Shown here: in pieces, positions 8,354 to 16,687 of the stretch
Position numbering within the stretch: position 1 is the first letter of the stretch
How the letters are laid out: each line of letters begins with the position of its first letter
Source of the DNA: Streptomyces sp. TRM70350
GTDB taxonomy: Bacteria; Actinomycetota; Actinomycetes; Streptomycetales; Streptomycetaceae
Direction of reading: 5' to 3'
Assembly (NCBI RefSeq): GCF_019219825.1
Contig: NZ_JAHUXH010000004.1
Span: forward strand, 1-64,000
DNA: 64,000 bases
Made by a program: the position numbers and the translations under genes
The notes under the pieces: generated by a model
The model's input: only the letters and a program-made list of their open reading frames with translations
What the model was told of the DNA's origin: nothing
Database searches by the model: none

Positions 8354-8423
8354 TTGACAGGAGGCTGCTCTGGAGCTTCCCTCTTCATGTTGCGTATCAC
8401 GCTACTGTTGTGTGATGAGCAAC
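8354..8423 (+). promoter_or_regulatory. fdhF promoter with paired IclR-type operators
   Basis: TTGACA at 8354-8359 is a good -35. Two 17-bp sites follow: GTTGCGTATCACGCTAC (8389-8405) and GTTGTGTGATGAGCAAC (8407-8423). The outer arms GTTGC...GCAAC make a long inverted repeat. The spacing between site starts is 18 bp here, against 19 bp at the other island promoters, and the gap from the -35 is a few bases longer, so this is the most divergent member of the set. Binding by the island IclR proteins is inferred. Confidence 0.7.
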
Positions 8424-8474
8424 CATCAGTCATGGTATGGCTCTGATTCCCTACACCGCGGAGTAGCGCTACAG

Positions 8475-10778
8475 ATGACTCGCAAGCCACCTGTTGAGGA
8501 CCCGGGCGACGGCCGTCTGAGGGTCGAGCCCCCGAAGGAGTACGCCGCGGGCATCCCCGCGGTGACCTCCTCGCTGCGGCACGCCGGCGAGCAGATGGGG
8601 GCCCGCCGCAGCCTGCTCACTCTGCTCTGGGTCAATCAGAAGGAGGGCTTCGACTGCCCCGGCTGCGCCTGGCCCGAGCCGGAGCACCGGCACAAGGCGG
8701 AGTTCTGTGAGAACGGCGCCAAGGCCGTGGCCGAGGAGGCCACCGTTCGCCGGGTCACCCCGGACTTCTTCGCCGAGAACGCCTTGGAGGATCTGCTGCC
8801 CCGTACCGATTACTGGCTCGGGCAGCAAGGTCGCCTCACCCACCCCATGTACCGCCCGGCGGGAGGCGACCGCTATCAAGCCATCTCCTGGGACGACGCG
8901 TTCGCCGTGATCGCCCGCGAACTCGCCGCGCTCGACCACCCCGGCCAGGCCGCCTTCTACACCTCCGGACGGGCGAGCAACGAGGCCGCGTTCCTCTATC
9001 AGCTCTTCGTCCGGGGCTTCGGTACCAACAACCTGCCGGACTGCTCCAACATGTGCCACGAGTCCAGCGGTTCGGCGCTGACGGAGACCATCGGCATCGG
9101 TAAGGGCAGTGTCCGCCTGGACGACCTCTACGAGGCCGATCTCATCCTCGTGGTCGGCCAGAACCCCGGCACCAACCACCCCCGCATGCTCTCCGCGCTG
9201 GAGAAGGCCAAGCGGAGGGGAGCCTGCGTCATCGCGGTTAACCCTCTGCCCGAGGCCGGGCTGCTGCGGTTCAAGAACCCCCAGCGGGCTTCCGGCATCA
9301 TCGGAGGCGGTACACGGCTTGCGGATCAGTTCCTGCAGATCAGGCTGGGCGGCGACCAGGCGCTGTTCCAGGCCTTCAACCGCATGCTGCTGGAGGCGGA
9401 GGACGCGGCGCCCGGCACCTGCCTGGACGCCTCCTTCATCGAGCGGTACACCCATGGCTTCGAGGAGTTCGCCGAGCACGCCCGCAAGGCGTCGTGGGAC
9501 GAGATCCTTCAGGCCACCGGTCTGCCCGAGGAGGAGATCCGGACCGCGTTCCGCCAGGTGCTGGCCGCCGACAAGATCGTCGTCTGCTGGGCGATGGGAC
9601 TCACCCAGCACAAGCACTCCGTGCCCACCATCCGGGACGTCGTCAACTTCCTTCTGCTGCGCGGCAACATCGGCCGCCCGGGCGCCGGCCTGTGCCCGGT
9701 GCGCGGCCACTCCAACGTGCAGGGCGACCGCACGATGGGCATCTACGAGAAGCCGGACGACGCCTTCCTGGACCGGCTTGGCGCCGAGTTCGCCTTCACG
9801 CCCCCGCGCCACCACGGCCATGACGCGGTCGACAGCATCCGCGCCATGCGCGATGGTGACGTACGGGTCTTCGTCGCGCTGGGCGGCAACTTCGTCGCCG
9901 CAGCTCCCGACACCGACCTGACCGAGCAGGCGCTGCGCCGGTGCCGCCTCACCGTCCAGATCTCGACCAAGCTCAACCGCTCGCACGTCATCGCCGGGGA
10001 GCAGGCCCTCATCCTCCCGTGCCTCGGCCGGACCGAGGCCGATCTACGGCCGACCGGGCCCCAGCTGGTCACGGTGGAGGACTCCATGGGCATGGTGCAC
10101 CTCTCGCGGGGGCGGCTCGCGCCCGCGTCCGAGCACCTGCTGAGCGAGGTCGCGATCATCTGCCGGATGGCACGGGCCGCGCTCGGGGAAGCGGGCCCGC
10201 GGGTGCCGTGGGAGGAGTTCGAGGCGGACTACGACCGTATCCGCGACCGCATCGAACGCGTGATCCCCGGCTTTGAGGACTTCAACGCCCGGGTACGGCG
10301 GCCGGGCGGCTTCGCCCTGCCCCACCCGCCCCGCGACGAGCGCCGGTTCACCACCGCCACCGGCCTGGCCAACTTCACGGTCAACCAGCTGGAGAGCCCC
10401 GAGGTCCCGCCGGGCCGGCTGCTGCTGCAGACGCTGCGCTCCCACGACCAGTACAACACCACCATCTACGGCCTGGACGACCGCTACCGCGGCATCCACC
10501 AGGGCCGCCGCGTCCTCTTCCTGCACCCCGACGACCTCACCGACCGAGGCCTCGCCGAAGGGGACCTCGTCGACATCGTCAGCGAGTACGAGGACGGCGT
10601 GGAGCGCAGGGCACCGTCCTTCCGGGTCGTGCCGTACCCGACGCCGCGCGGGTGCTGCGCCGCCTATTTCCCCGAGACCAACGTCCTCGTACCCCTGGAC
10701 TCCACGGCTGCCGTCAGCAACACGCCCACGTCGAAGTCCATCGTCGTCCGACTGGAACCGGTGTCCGCCGACGCCTAG
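8475..10778 (+). CDS. FdhF/YdeP-type molybdopterin oxidoreductase (probable formate dehydrogenase)
   Basis: This cytoplasmic molybdenum enzyme of the FdhF/YdeP subgroup of the DMSO-reductase superfamily is 767 aa. Near the N-terminus it has GFDCPGCAWPEP (C61, C64) instead of the classic four-cysteine cluster, as is usual in this subgroup. The Mo-site region is NLPDCSNMCHESSG (C190, C194). Bis-MGD binding segments follow (VVGQNPGTNHPRML, FVALGGNF), with a C-terminal molydopterin-dinucleotide domain at about residues 640-760. The ATG at 8475 is preferred to the GTG at 8412 because the latter lies inside the operator. The enzyme would oxidise formate made from formaldehyde and from PurU. The insertase gene fdhD and moaA elsewhere in the island support this. 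Formate as substrate is inferred. Confidence 0.8.
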   Translation: MTRKPPVEDPGDGRLRVEPPKEYAAGIPAVTSSLRHAGEQMGARRSLLTLLWVNQKEGFDCPGCAWPEPEHRHKAEFCENGAKAVAEEATVRRVTPDFFAENALEDLLPRTDYWLGQQGRLTHPMYRPAGGDRYQAISWDDAFAVIARELAALDHPGQAAFYTSGRASNEAAFLYQLFVRGFGTNNLPDCSNMCHESSGSALTETIGIGKGSVRLDDLYEADLILVVGQNPGTNHPRMLSALEKAKRRGACVIAVNPLPEAGLLRFKNPQRASGIIGGGTRLADQFLQIRLGGDQALFQAFNRMLLEAEDAAPGTCLDASFIERYTHGFEEFAEHARKASWDEILQATGLPEEEIRTAFRQVLAADKIVVCWAMGLTQHKHSVPTIRDVVNFLLLRGNIGRPGAGLCPVRGHSNVQGDRTMGIYEKPDDAFLDRLGAEFAFTPPRHHGHDAVDSIRAMRDGDVRVFVALGGNFVAAAPDTDLTEQALRRCRLTVQISTKLNRSHVIAGEQALILPCLGRTEADLRPTGPQLVTVEDSMGMVHLSRGRLAPASEHLLSEVAIICRMARAALGEAGPRVPWEEFEADYDRIRDRIERVIPGFEDFNARVRRPGGFALPHPPRDERRFTTATGLANFTVNQLESPEVPPGRLLLQTLRSHDQYNTTIYGLDDRYRGIHQGRRVLFLHPDDLTDRGLAEGDLVDIVSEYEDGVERRAPSFRVVPYPTPRGCCAAYFPETNVLVPLDSTAAVSNTPTSKSIVVRLEPVSADA

Positions 10779-10790
10779 GCCCAGCCGCCC

Positions 10791-10818
10791 AACGGCGGGC
10801 GCGCATCGGCCCGCCGTT
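10791..10818 (+). terminator. Hairpin between fdhF and pabB
   Basis: AACGGCGGGC at 10791-10800 pairs exactly with GCCCGCCGTT at 10809-10818 across an 8-base loop. It follows the fdhF stop codon and could terminate or attenuate transcription before pabB. There is no U-tract. Confidence 0.55.
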
Positions 10819-10849
10819 CGCACGTTCCCCTCCGGAAAAGTGGTGACCG

Positions 10850-12097
10850 ATGAGCGGACGCCTGTACGACCTCGCCCCGCTGGCCCGCTTCGGCGGGCTC
10901 CTCGCCACCGACCTCCGGGACGTGACCAGCGATCCCGCGGCCCTGGAGTCCACCGGGTTCTGGGCCGTGGTCGCCGGCTTCGAGGGGCGCCTGGTCTGCG
11001 CGCGCTTCGGTGACGTACGCCGGGCGCCCGTGCCCGCCGTCGAGCCCGGCGCGTGGCGCGGGCCGGACCCGGACGCCTGGACGTCCTCCCTCGACCGGGC
11101 CGCCTACACCGCAGGGGTCCGGCGCATCCGCGAGCACATCGCGGCCGGCGAGGTGTACCAGGCCAACCTGTGCCGCGTCCTGTCCGCACCGCTGCCCGAC
11201 CCGGAGCGCGCCGATGTCGACGCCCTCACCGCCTTAGGGGTCCTTGCACTATGCCCGCCCGGGTCGCGCGGCCTGGCACCGCACCTCGCCGCGTTGCCGA
11301 AACGCCCAGGTAGCTCCGCTACCAGGGCGCTCCGGCGCCTTGCGATGCACGGCACCAGACCACGCGACCTGATCGGACGCTCATAGTGCAAGGACCCCTT
11401 ACTGGCGCACGGTAACCCCGCGCCGTACGCCGGCACCGTGCGCCTCCCCGCGCACGGCGTGGAGATCGCCACTGCCTCGCCCGAGCTCTACCTCAGCCGG
11501 GACGGCCGTACGGTCGAGTCCGGCCCGATCAAGGGCACCGGTCGCACCGCCGCGGACCTCCTCGACAAGGACCACGCCGAGAACGTCATGATCGTGGACC
11601 TGGTCCGTAACGACCTGGGACGCGTCTGCGCCACCGGCTCCGTGACCGTCCCCGACCTGTGCGCCGTCGAGGCACACCCCGGCCTGGTGCACCTGGTGTC
11701 CACCGTGCGGGGCGAGCTCGCCGAACACGCCGGACGGCCGGAGCTGCTCGCCGACACCTTCCCGCCCGGGTCCGTCACGGGCGCCCCCAAATCCAGCGCG
11801 CTGCGCATCATCGCGGCGCTGGAGACCGCGCCCCGCGGCCCGTACTGCGGCGGCGTGGGCTGGGTCGACGCCGACCGCGGCACGGCTCAACTCGCCGTGG
11901 GCATCCGCACGTTCTGGATCGACCGCACCGCTCCTGGCGGTCCGTTGCTGTGCTTCGGTACCGGGGCCGGGATCACCTGGGGCTCCGATCCCGAGCGCGA
12001 GTGGTCCGAGACCCGGCTGAAAGCGCGGCGGCTGCTCACGGTGGCGTCGGATGCGTACCGGCGCGGCCTGCGCATGCCCTCCCGCGCGGGCAGCTGA
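10850..12097 (+). pseudogene. pabB: pabB (aminodeoxychorismate synthase component I) interrupted by a MITE-like insert
   Basis: Component I of aminodeoxychorismate synthase makes the p-aminobenzoate precursor of folate. The first 129 codons encode the N-terminal half (MSGRLYDLAPLARFGGLL, then IREHIAAGEVYQANLCR). The second half resumes with LLAHGNPAPYAGTV and holds the chorismate-binding motifs GPIKGTGR, VDLVRNDLGRVC and PPGSVTGAPK. Between them lies a 162-bp insert flanked by a TTA duplication. Removing the insert and one TTA restores a perfect 360-codon frame. The insert plus duplication is 165 bp, so both halves stay in the same frame and are separated only by one in-frame TAG at 11384-11386. 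As it stands the gene gives a 178-aa truncated product and is presumably null unless the TAG is read through. Confidence 0.9.
11237..11398. mobile_element. 162-bp MITE-like element with 17-bp perfect TIRs and TTA duplication
   Basis: The element begins GGGGTCCTTGCACTATG (11237-11253) and ends with the exact reverse complement of those 17 bases (11382-11398). It is flanked by a direct repeat of TTA (11234-11236 and 11399-11401). It codes for no transposase. Short size, perfect terminal inverted repeats, a 3-bp TNA-type target duplication and absence of coding capacity fit a miniature inverted-repeat element, probably mobilised by an IS5-group transposase (the IS1031 type duplicates TNA). The family assignment is an inference. 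The insertion itself is proven by restoration of the pabB frame when it is removed. Confidence 0.9.
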
Positions 12098-12180
12098 CGG
12101 TTCGGCCGGTGGGCGTCGCCGCGCGCGGCCGTCCGTGGTGACGGGTCGGTTGCGGTCGGACAACTCCGCACGCCGACCCC

Positions 12181-12246
12181 TTGACAGCCCTCCCCGGGAC
12201 CCAGATGGTTGTTGCCCATAGTGAATGCCGATGCATTATTCGCAAC
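12181..12246 (+). promoter_or_regulatory. BCCT-carrier promoter with paired 17-bp operators
   Basis: TTGACA (12181-12186), a 17-bp spacer and GATGGT (12204-12209) form the promoter. The operator pair is GTTGCCCATAGTGAATG (12211-12227) and GATGCATTATTCGCAAC (12230-12246), with starts 19 bp apart. The transcript would have a leader of about 170 bases before the ATG at 12394. Confidence 0.75.
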
Positions 12247-12393
12247 GACGCACCATGGCGGCCGCTTCGCCTCCACTTCTCTCGTCGTTCTCCCATCCGC
12301 TCCGGCGTGCCGGGTCAGGCGGAATCACCGACGAGTTCCCCCGTCGTCGTCCGCGACAAAAACTCCACTGCCGTCTGTGGAAAGGACGAGCTG

Positions 12394-14163
12394 ATGTACA
12401 AAACCCTCGAAAGGGATGGGAGTCGTAGTCATCCCGTCGAAGCGGATCCGCCAGAAAGCCCGGCGGCATCCGCCGGGCCTGGGACCGACCTGATCGTCTT
12501 CGGTGTCGCCGCGGTCATCACGCTCGCCTTCGTCGTGTGGGGTGCCGTCGCGACCGACACGCTGGAGAGCGTGTCCGGGAAGCTGCTGGACGGGACCATC
12601 CGCAACGGCGGCTGGGCCTTCGTCCTCGCCGCCTCGGGCTTCGTGGTCTTCGCTCTCTGTCTGGCGATCAGCCGTTACGGGCGGATCACTTTGGGCAAGG
12701 AGGGTGAGCAGCCCGAGTTCCGCACGGTCTCGTGGATCGCCATGATGTTCAGCGCGGGCATGGGCATCGGCCTGATGTTCTACGGCGTGAGCGAGCCGCT
12801 GTCCCACTTCGTCACGCCGCCGCCGGGCACCAACCCGGCCGACGCCAACGAGGCCATGGAGACCGCCATGGCCACCACCCTCTTCCACTGGACGCTGCAT
12901 CCGTGGGCGATGTACGCGGTGGTCGGTCTGGCCATCGCCTACAGCACCTTCCGGCGCGGCCGCCGGCAGCTGATCAGTGCTGTGTTCACCCCGCTGATCG
13001 GCGAGAAGCGGGCGAACGGGTGGGGTGGCCGGATCATCGACATCCTCGCCATCTTCGCCACCCTCTTCGGCTCTGCGGCCTCCCTGGGGCTCGGTGCCCT
13101 GCAGATCGGCAGCGGCTTCACCGGACTGGGCTGGATGGGATCCGTCGGCACCGGCCTGCTGGTCGCCGTGATCGCGGTGCTGACCGTGGCGTTCGTCGCC
13201 TCGGCGGTGTCCGGGATCGCCAAGGGCATCCAATGGCTGTCCAACATCAACATGGTGCTGGCGGTGAGCCTGGCGGTCTTCGTGTTCCTCGTCGGGCCGA
13301 CCATTTTCATCCTCGACCTGCTGCCCACCTCCATCGGCGCCTTCCTCGGCGACCTGACCCAGATGGCAGGGCGAACCGAGGCGTCGAGCGGCGAGGGCGT
13401 CGGCGACTGGCTGGCCGGCTGGACGGTCTTCTACTGGGCCTGGTGGATCTCCTGGACGCCCTTCGTCGGCATGTTCATCGCGCGCATCAGCCGCGGCCGG
13501 ACCATCCGGCAGTTCGTCGGCGGGGTCATCCTGGTGCCCAGCACCGTCAGTCTGCTGTGGTTCGCCGTCTTCGGCGGCTCGGCGATGCACCTCCAGGACG
13601 AGAAGCGCCTCAGCGACGCCTCGACCGCCCAGGGCCAGCTCTTCGACGTGCTCCAGCAGTACCCGGTCGCCACGGTGACGAGCGTGGTCGTGATGATCCT
13701 CGTCGGGATCTTCTTCGTCTCCGGCGCCGACGCCTCCTCGATCGTGATGGGTACGCTCTCGCAGCGCGGGTCCCTGGAACCGACCCGTGGTGTCGTCGTC
13801 TTCTGGGGTGTGCTGACCGGAGCCGTCGCCGCGATCATGCTCCTCATCGGTGGCGGCAAGGGCGACGCGCTCACCGGACTGCAGAACCTGACCATTCTCG
13901 CGGCGGCGCCCTTCACCCTGGTGATGGTCGGCCTGTGTATCGCGCTCACCCGCGATCTGCGCCAGGATCCGCTCATCATCCGTGGGCGCAAGGGCAAGGA
14001 AGCCATCGAAACGGCCGTCATCACCGGCCACGAGAAGTACGACGGCGACTTCGAGCTGCGCATCGGCCCCGCGGCGTGCAACGACAGCACGGAGTCCACG
14101 CAGTCCCAGCAGTCCACGGAGGCCACGGAGGCCACGGAGACGACATCCTCCTCCCCCCGCTGA
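12394..14163 (+). CDS. BCCT-family choline/glycine betaine transporter
   Basis: This is a sodium- or proton-coupled carrier of the betaine-choline-carnitine family (BetP/OpuD/BetT), 589 aa, in the cytoplasmic membrane. Twelve hydrophobic helices run from about residue 32 to 545. Family signatures include FSAGMGIGLMFYGVSEPL, the HWTLHPWAMYAVVGLA helix and the aromatic substrate-site run FYWAWWISWTPFVGMFIAR. The C-terminal tail is hydrophilic and rich in Ser, Thr, Gln and Glu (STESTQSQQSTEATEATE). It lacks the long basic regulatory helix of osmosensory BetP, which fits nutritional uptake. The ATG at 12394 follows GGAAAGGACGAG. An operator-bearing promoter lies upstream and a strong hairpin follows the stop. 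Confidence 0.9.
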   Translation: MYKTLERDGSRSHPVEADPPESPAASAGPGTDLIVFGVAAVITLAFVVWGAVATDTLESVSGKLLDGTIRNGGWAFVLAASGFVVFALCLAISRYGRITLGKEGEQPEFRTVSWIAMMFSAGMGIGLMFYGVSEPLSHFVTPPPGTNPADANEAMETAMATTLFHWTLHPWAMYAVVGLAIAYSTFRRGRRQLISAVFTPLIGEKRANGWGGRIIDILAIFATLFGSAASLGLGALQIGSGFTGLGWMGSVGTGLLVAVIAVLTVAFVASAVSGIAKGIQWLSNINMVLAVSLAVFVFLVGPTIFILDLLPTSIGAFLGDLTQMAGRTEASSGEGVGDWLAGWTVFYWAWWISWTPFVGMFIARISRGRTIRQFVGGVILVPSTVSLLWFAVFGGSAMHLQDEKRLSDASTAQGQLFDVLQQYPVATVTSVVVMILVGIFFVSGADASSIVMGTLSQRGSLEPTRGVVVFWGVLTGAVAAIMLLIGGGKGDALTGLQNLTILAAAPFTLVMVGLCIALTRDLRQDPLIIRGRKGKEAIETAVITGHEKYDGDFELRIGPAACNDSTESTQSQQSTEATEATETTSSSPR

Positions 14164-14178
14164 GGTCGGCGGGACCCG

Positions 14179-14228
14179 CGCCCGGCGGGGTCGTGAACCG
14201 GCATGTGCGGTCACGGCCCCGCCGGGCG
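14179..14228 (+). terminator. Terminator after the BCCT gene
   Basis: An 18-bp stem (14179-14196 with 14211-14228, one G-U pair) closes a 14-base loop 15 bases after the transporter stop codon. It separates that gene from the next promoter. Confidence 0.8.
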
Positions 14229-14280
14229 TTCGCGCTGTTCCGCCGGAATCACGCCGGCTGAGGGAACCCCGTCGAGCTGC

Positions 14281-14347
14281 TTGACCCCCGGTCGGCACTC
14301 CACGATGCTGTGTTGCGACACATGAGATGTGTGCCGTAATGAGCAAC
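14281..14347 (+). promoter_or_regulatory. Mycothiol dehydrogenase 1 promoter with paired operators
   Basis: TTGACC at 14281-14286, a 17-bp spacer and GATGCT at 14304-14309. Operators are GTTGCGACACATGAGAT (14312-14328) and GTGCCGTAATGAGCAAC (14331-14347), 19 bp apart. Together the outer arms read GTTGC...GCAAC. Confidence 0.75.
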
Positions 14348-14393
14348 ATCAGATGGGTATCTGATTCAAGTCTCGACCAGCCGAGGAGTGGCC

Positions 14394-15479
14394 ATGACGC
14401 ACCAGGTCCGTGCTGTCGTCGCGCGGGGCAAGGGCGCCCCCGTCAGCCTGGAGACGATCATCGTGCCTGACCCGGGTCCGGGTGAGGCGCTGGTGAAGAT
14501 CGAGGCCTGCGGGGTCTGTCACACCGATCTGCACTATCGCGAGGGCGGCATCAACGACGACTTCCCGTTCCTGCTGGGCCACGAGGCCGCGGGTGTCGTG
14601 GAGTCGGTGGGGGAGGGCGTCGTCGACGTCGCCCCCGGGGACTTCGTCATCCTCAACTGGCGTGCGGTGTGCGGGCAGTGCCGGGCCTGCCTGCGCGGAC
14701 GGCCGTGGTACTGCTTCAGCACCCACAACGCGAAGCAGAAGATGACCCTGACCGACGGCACCGAACTGTCGCCGGCCCTGGGCATCGGCGCCTTCGCGGA
14801 GAAGACGCTGGTCGCGGCCGGGCAGTGCACCAAGGTCGACCCGACCGCGTCGGCGGCCGCCGCCGGTCTGCTGGGGTGCGGCGTGATGGCGGGCATCGGC
14901 GCGGCCATCAACACCGGCAACGTCGGCCGGGGCGACTCGGTCGCCGTCATCGGCTGCGGCGGTGTCGGGGCCGCGGCGATCGCCGGGGCGAACCTGGCGG
15001 GCGCGGCGAAGGTCATCGCGGTCGACATCGACGACCGCAAGCTGGAGACGGCCTCGAAGCTGGGCGCGACCCACACCGTCAACTCCAAGTCCACCGACGC
15101 GGTCGAGGCGATCCGCGAGCTGACCGGCGGCCACGGGGCGGACGTCGTCATCGAGGCGGTCGGCCGCCCGGAGACGTACAAGCAGGCCTTCTACGCCCGC
15201 GACCTCGCCGGCACCGTCGTCCTGGTCGGCGTACCGACCCCGGAGATGAAGCTCGAACTGCCGCTGCTGGACGTCTTCGGCCGCGGCGGGTCCCTGAAGT
15301 CCTCCTGGTACGGCGACTGCCTGCCGAGCCGCGACTTCCCGATGCTCATCGACCTCTACCTCCAGGGCCGCCTGGACCTCGACGCCTTCGTCACCGAGAC
15401 CATCCAGCTCGACGAGGTCGAGAAGGCCTTCGAGCGGATGCACCACGGCGACGTCCTGCGCTCGGTGGTGGTCCTCTGA
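14394..15479 (+). CDS. S-(hydroxymethyl)mycothiol dehydrogenase, copy 1
   Basis: This is a zinc-dependent medium-chain dehydrogenase of the mycothiol-dependent formaldehyde dehydrogenase (MscR/AdhE2) type. It oxidises the spontaneous adduct of formaldehyde and mycothiol to S-formylmycothiol using NAD. Catalytic zinc ligands are C42 and H63 with E64. Structural zinc cysteines are C93, C96, C99 and C107. The nucleotide-binding motif GCGGVG is at 188-193. Length is 361 aa. The ATG at 14394 has GAGGAG upstream. Its stop overlaps the ATG of the downstream hydrolase gene (TGATG), so the two enzymes are coupled. A second copy lies at 42162, also next to a hydrolase. It detoxifies formaldehyde released by the betaine oxygenase and the N-methyl oxidases. 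Confidence 0.9.
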   Translation: MTHQVRAVVARGKGAPVSLETIIVPDPGPGEALVKIEACGVCHTDLHYREGGINDDFPFLLGHEAAGVVESVGEGVVDVAPGDFVILNWRAVCGQCRACLRGRPWYCFSTHNAKQKMTLTDGTELSPALGIGAFAEKTLVAAGQCTKVDPTASAAAAGLLGCGVMAGIGAAINTGNVGRGDSVAVIGCGGVGAAAIAGANLAGAAKVIAVDIDDRKLETASKLGATHTVNSKSTDAVEAIRELTGGHGADVVIEAVGRPETYKQAFYARDLAGTVVLVGVPTPEMKLELPLLDVFGRGGSLKSSWYGDCLPSRDFPMLIDLYLQGRLDLDAFVTETIQLDEVEKAFERMHHGDVLRSVVVL

Positions 15480-16108
15480 TGGCCGCCCGCATCGAACACC
15501 TCGTCACCTCGGGGACGTTCTCGCTGGACGGCGGCACCTGGGACGTCGACAACAACGTGTGGATCGTCGGCGACGACACCGAGGCGATCGTCATCGACGC
15601 CGCGCACGACGCCGAGGCCATCGCCCGAGCGGTCGGCGACCGGCGCCTCACCGCGATCGTGTGCACGCACGCGCACAACGACCACATCGACGCCGCGCCC
15701 GAACTCGCCGCGCGCACGGGTGCCCCGGTCCTCCTCCACCCGGACGACCTGCCGCTGTGGAAGCAGACCCACCCCGACCGGGCGCCGGACGCCGAACTGA
15801 CCGACGGCCAGGGCCTGTCGGTGGCCGGCATCGAGCTGACCGTGCTGCACACGCCCGGCCACGCCCCTGGGGCGGTCTGCCTGTACGGACCGGCCCTGGA
15901 GGCCCTCTTCAGCGGCGACACCCTGTTCGCCGGCGGGCCGGGGGCGACCGGACGGTCGTACAGCCACTTTCCGACCATCATCGACTCGATCCGGGACCGG
16001 CTGCTGACGCTGCCGGGAGACACCGTCGTGCACACCGGACACGGTGATACGACGACCATCGCCGCGGAGGCCCCGCACCTCCAGGAGTGGGTCGACCGCG
16101 GCTTCTGA
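15479..16108 (+). CDS. Metallo-beta-lactamase-fold hydrolase (probable S-formylmycothiol hydrolase), copy 1
   Basis: This 209-aa MBL-fold hydrolase has the metal-binding motif T-H-A-H-N-D-H at residues 63-69 and further ligand regions HTPGH and the aspartate in FSGDTLF, so a binuclear metal site is complete. Its coupling by overlapping stop and start codons to S-(hydroxymethyl)mycothiol dehydrogenase, repeated at the second locus, makes S-formylmycothiol the likely substrate, yielding formate and free mycothiol. That substrate is inferred from context; the fold resembles glyoxalase II. A very strong hairpin follows the gene. Confidence 0.85.
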   Translation: MAARIEHLVTSGTFSLDGGTWDVDNNVWIVGDDTEAIVIDAAHDAEAIARAVGDRRLTAIVCTHAHNDHIDAAPELAARTGAPVLLHPDDLPLWKQTHPDRAPDAELTDGQGLSVAGIELTVLHTPGHAPGAVCLYGPALEALFSGDTLFAGGPGATGRSYSHFPTIIDSIRDRLLTLPGDTVVHTGHGDTTTIAAEAPHLQEWVDRGF

Positions 16109-16130
16109 CGCCCACCGGCGACCCTTGAGT

Positions 16131-16175
16131 GCCCGCCGTGTCGGCTCGCGGCCATCGCGAGCCGACACGGCGGGC
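16131..16175 (+). terminator. Strong terminator after the mycothiol operon
   Basis: A perfect 20-bp stem (16131-16150 pairing with 16156-16175) closes a 5-base loop (GCCAT) and is followed by TTCTGTTGTTC. It is the strongest hairpin in the window. Confidence 0.9.
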
Positions 16176-16179
16176 TTCT

Positions 16180-16316
16180 GTTGTTCTATGTGAGTTGAGT
16201 TTCTTTTGGCGCAACAAAATCCACGGCCCAGTGTGCCCTCTGAACGCCTTGACAAGGGTTCTGGGCGACCTCAGACTGATGTTGCGCTTACCGCAATCCG
16301 TTTCGCTATACGCACC
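16180..16316 (+). promoter_or_regulatory. Ferredoxin operon promoter with two operator pairs
   Basis: The promoter is TTGACA (16249-16254), a 17-bp spacer and CAGACT (16272-16277). The proximal operator pair is GTTGCGCTTACCGCAAT (16281-16297) and GTTTCGCTATACGCACC (16300-16316). A weaker distal pair lies upstream of the -35: GTTGTTCTATGTGAGTT (16180-16196) and GTTTCTTTTGGCGCAAC (16199-16215). Both pairs have the 19-bp period. Four sites could allow looping; this is inference. Confidence 0.65.
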
Positions 16317-16324
16317 GAGGTGTC

Positions 16325-16687
16325 ATGATGATTCCCGCGTGCCGTCTCGAGGATCTCCCCCGAGGTGAGGCCCACCGGCTCGACATCGATCCGCCGGTTT
16401 CGGTGTTCCACACCGACGATGGCGAACTCTTCGCCATCGACGACACCTGCACTCACCAGGACGCGTCGCTCGCCGACGGCTGGCTGGAGGGCTGCGAGGT
16501 GGAATGCCCGCTGCATGCTTCCAAGTTCGACCTGAGGACCGGCGCGGTCGACGCCCCGCCGGCCAAGCTCCCGGTGCGGACGCACGAGGTCGTCGTCGAG
16601 GGCGGCGTGATCTACGTCCGGCTGTCCACCGACGCGCCCAACCTGCCGCCCTGCATCTCGGCCCGGCTCGCCGGGGGTCCCGCGTGA
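16325..16687 (+). CDS. Rieske-type ferredoxin for the betaine oxygenase
   Basis: This small Rieske [2Fe-2S] ferredoxin of 120 aa has cluster ligands in C-T-H-Q (after AIDDT) and C-P-L-H-A-S (after CEVE), the standard CXH...CXXH spacing. It would shuttle electrons from the reductase encoded immediately downstream (four-base overlap, GTGA) to the terminal Rieske oxygenase at 17997. It resembles the ferredoxin subunits of ring-hydroxylating dioxygenases. The start is either the ATG at 16325 or the one at 16328; GAGG lies just upstream. It is the only ferredoxin in the island, so it may serve both oxygenase copies. Confidence 0.88.
   Translation: MMIPACRLEDLPRGEAHRLDIDPPVSVFHTDDGELFAIDDTCTHQDASLADGWLEGCEVECPLHASKFDLRTGAVDAPPAKLPVRTHEVVVEGGVIYVRLSTDAPNLPPCISARLAGGPA

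Noticed and set aside
11300..11381. A small gene inside the pabB insertion
   Set aside because: The insert is only 162 bp, its frames are short and have no ribosome site; terminal repeats and target duplication show it is a non-coding element.
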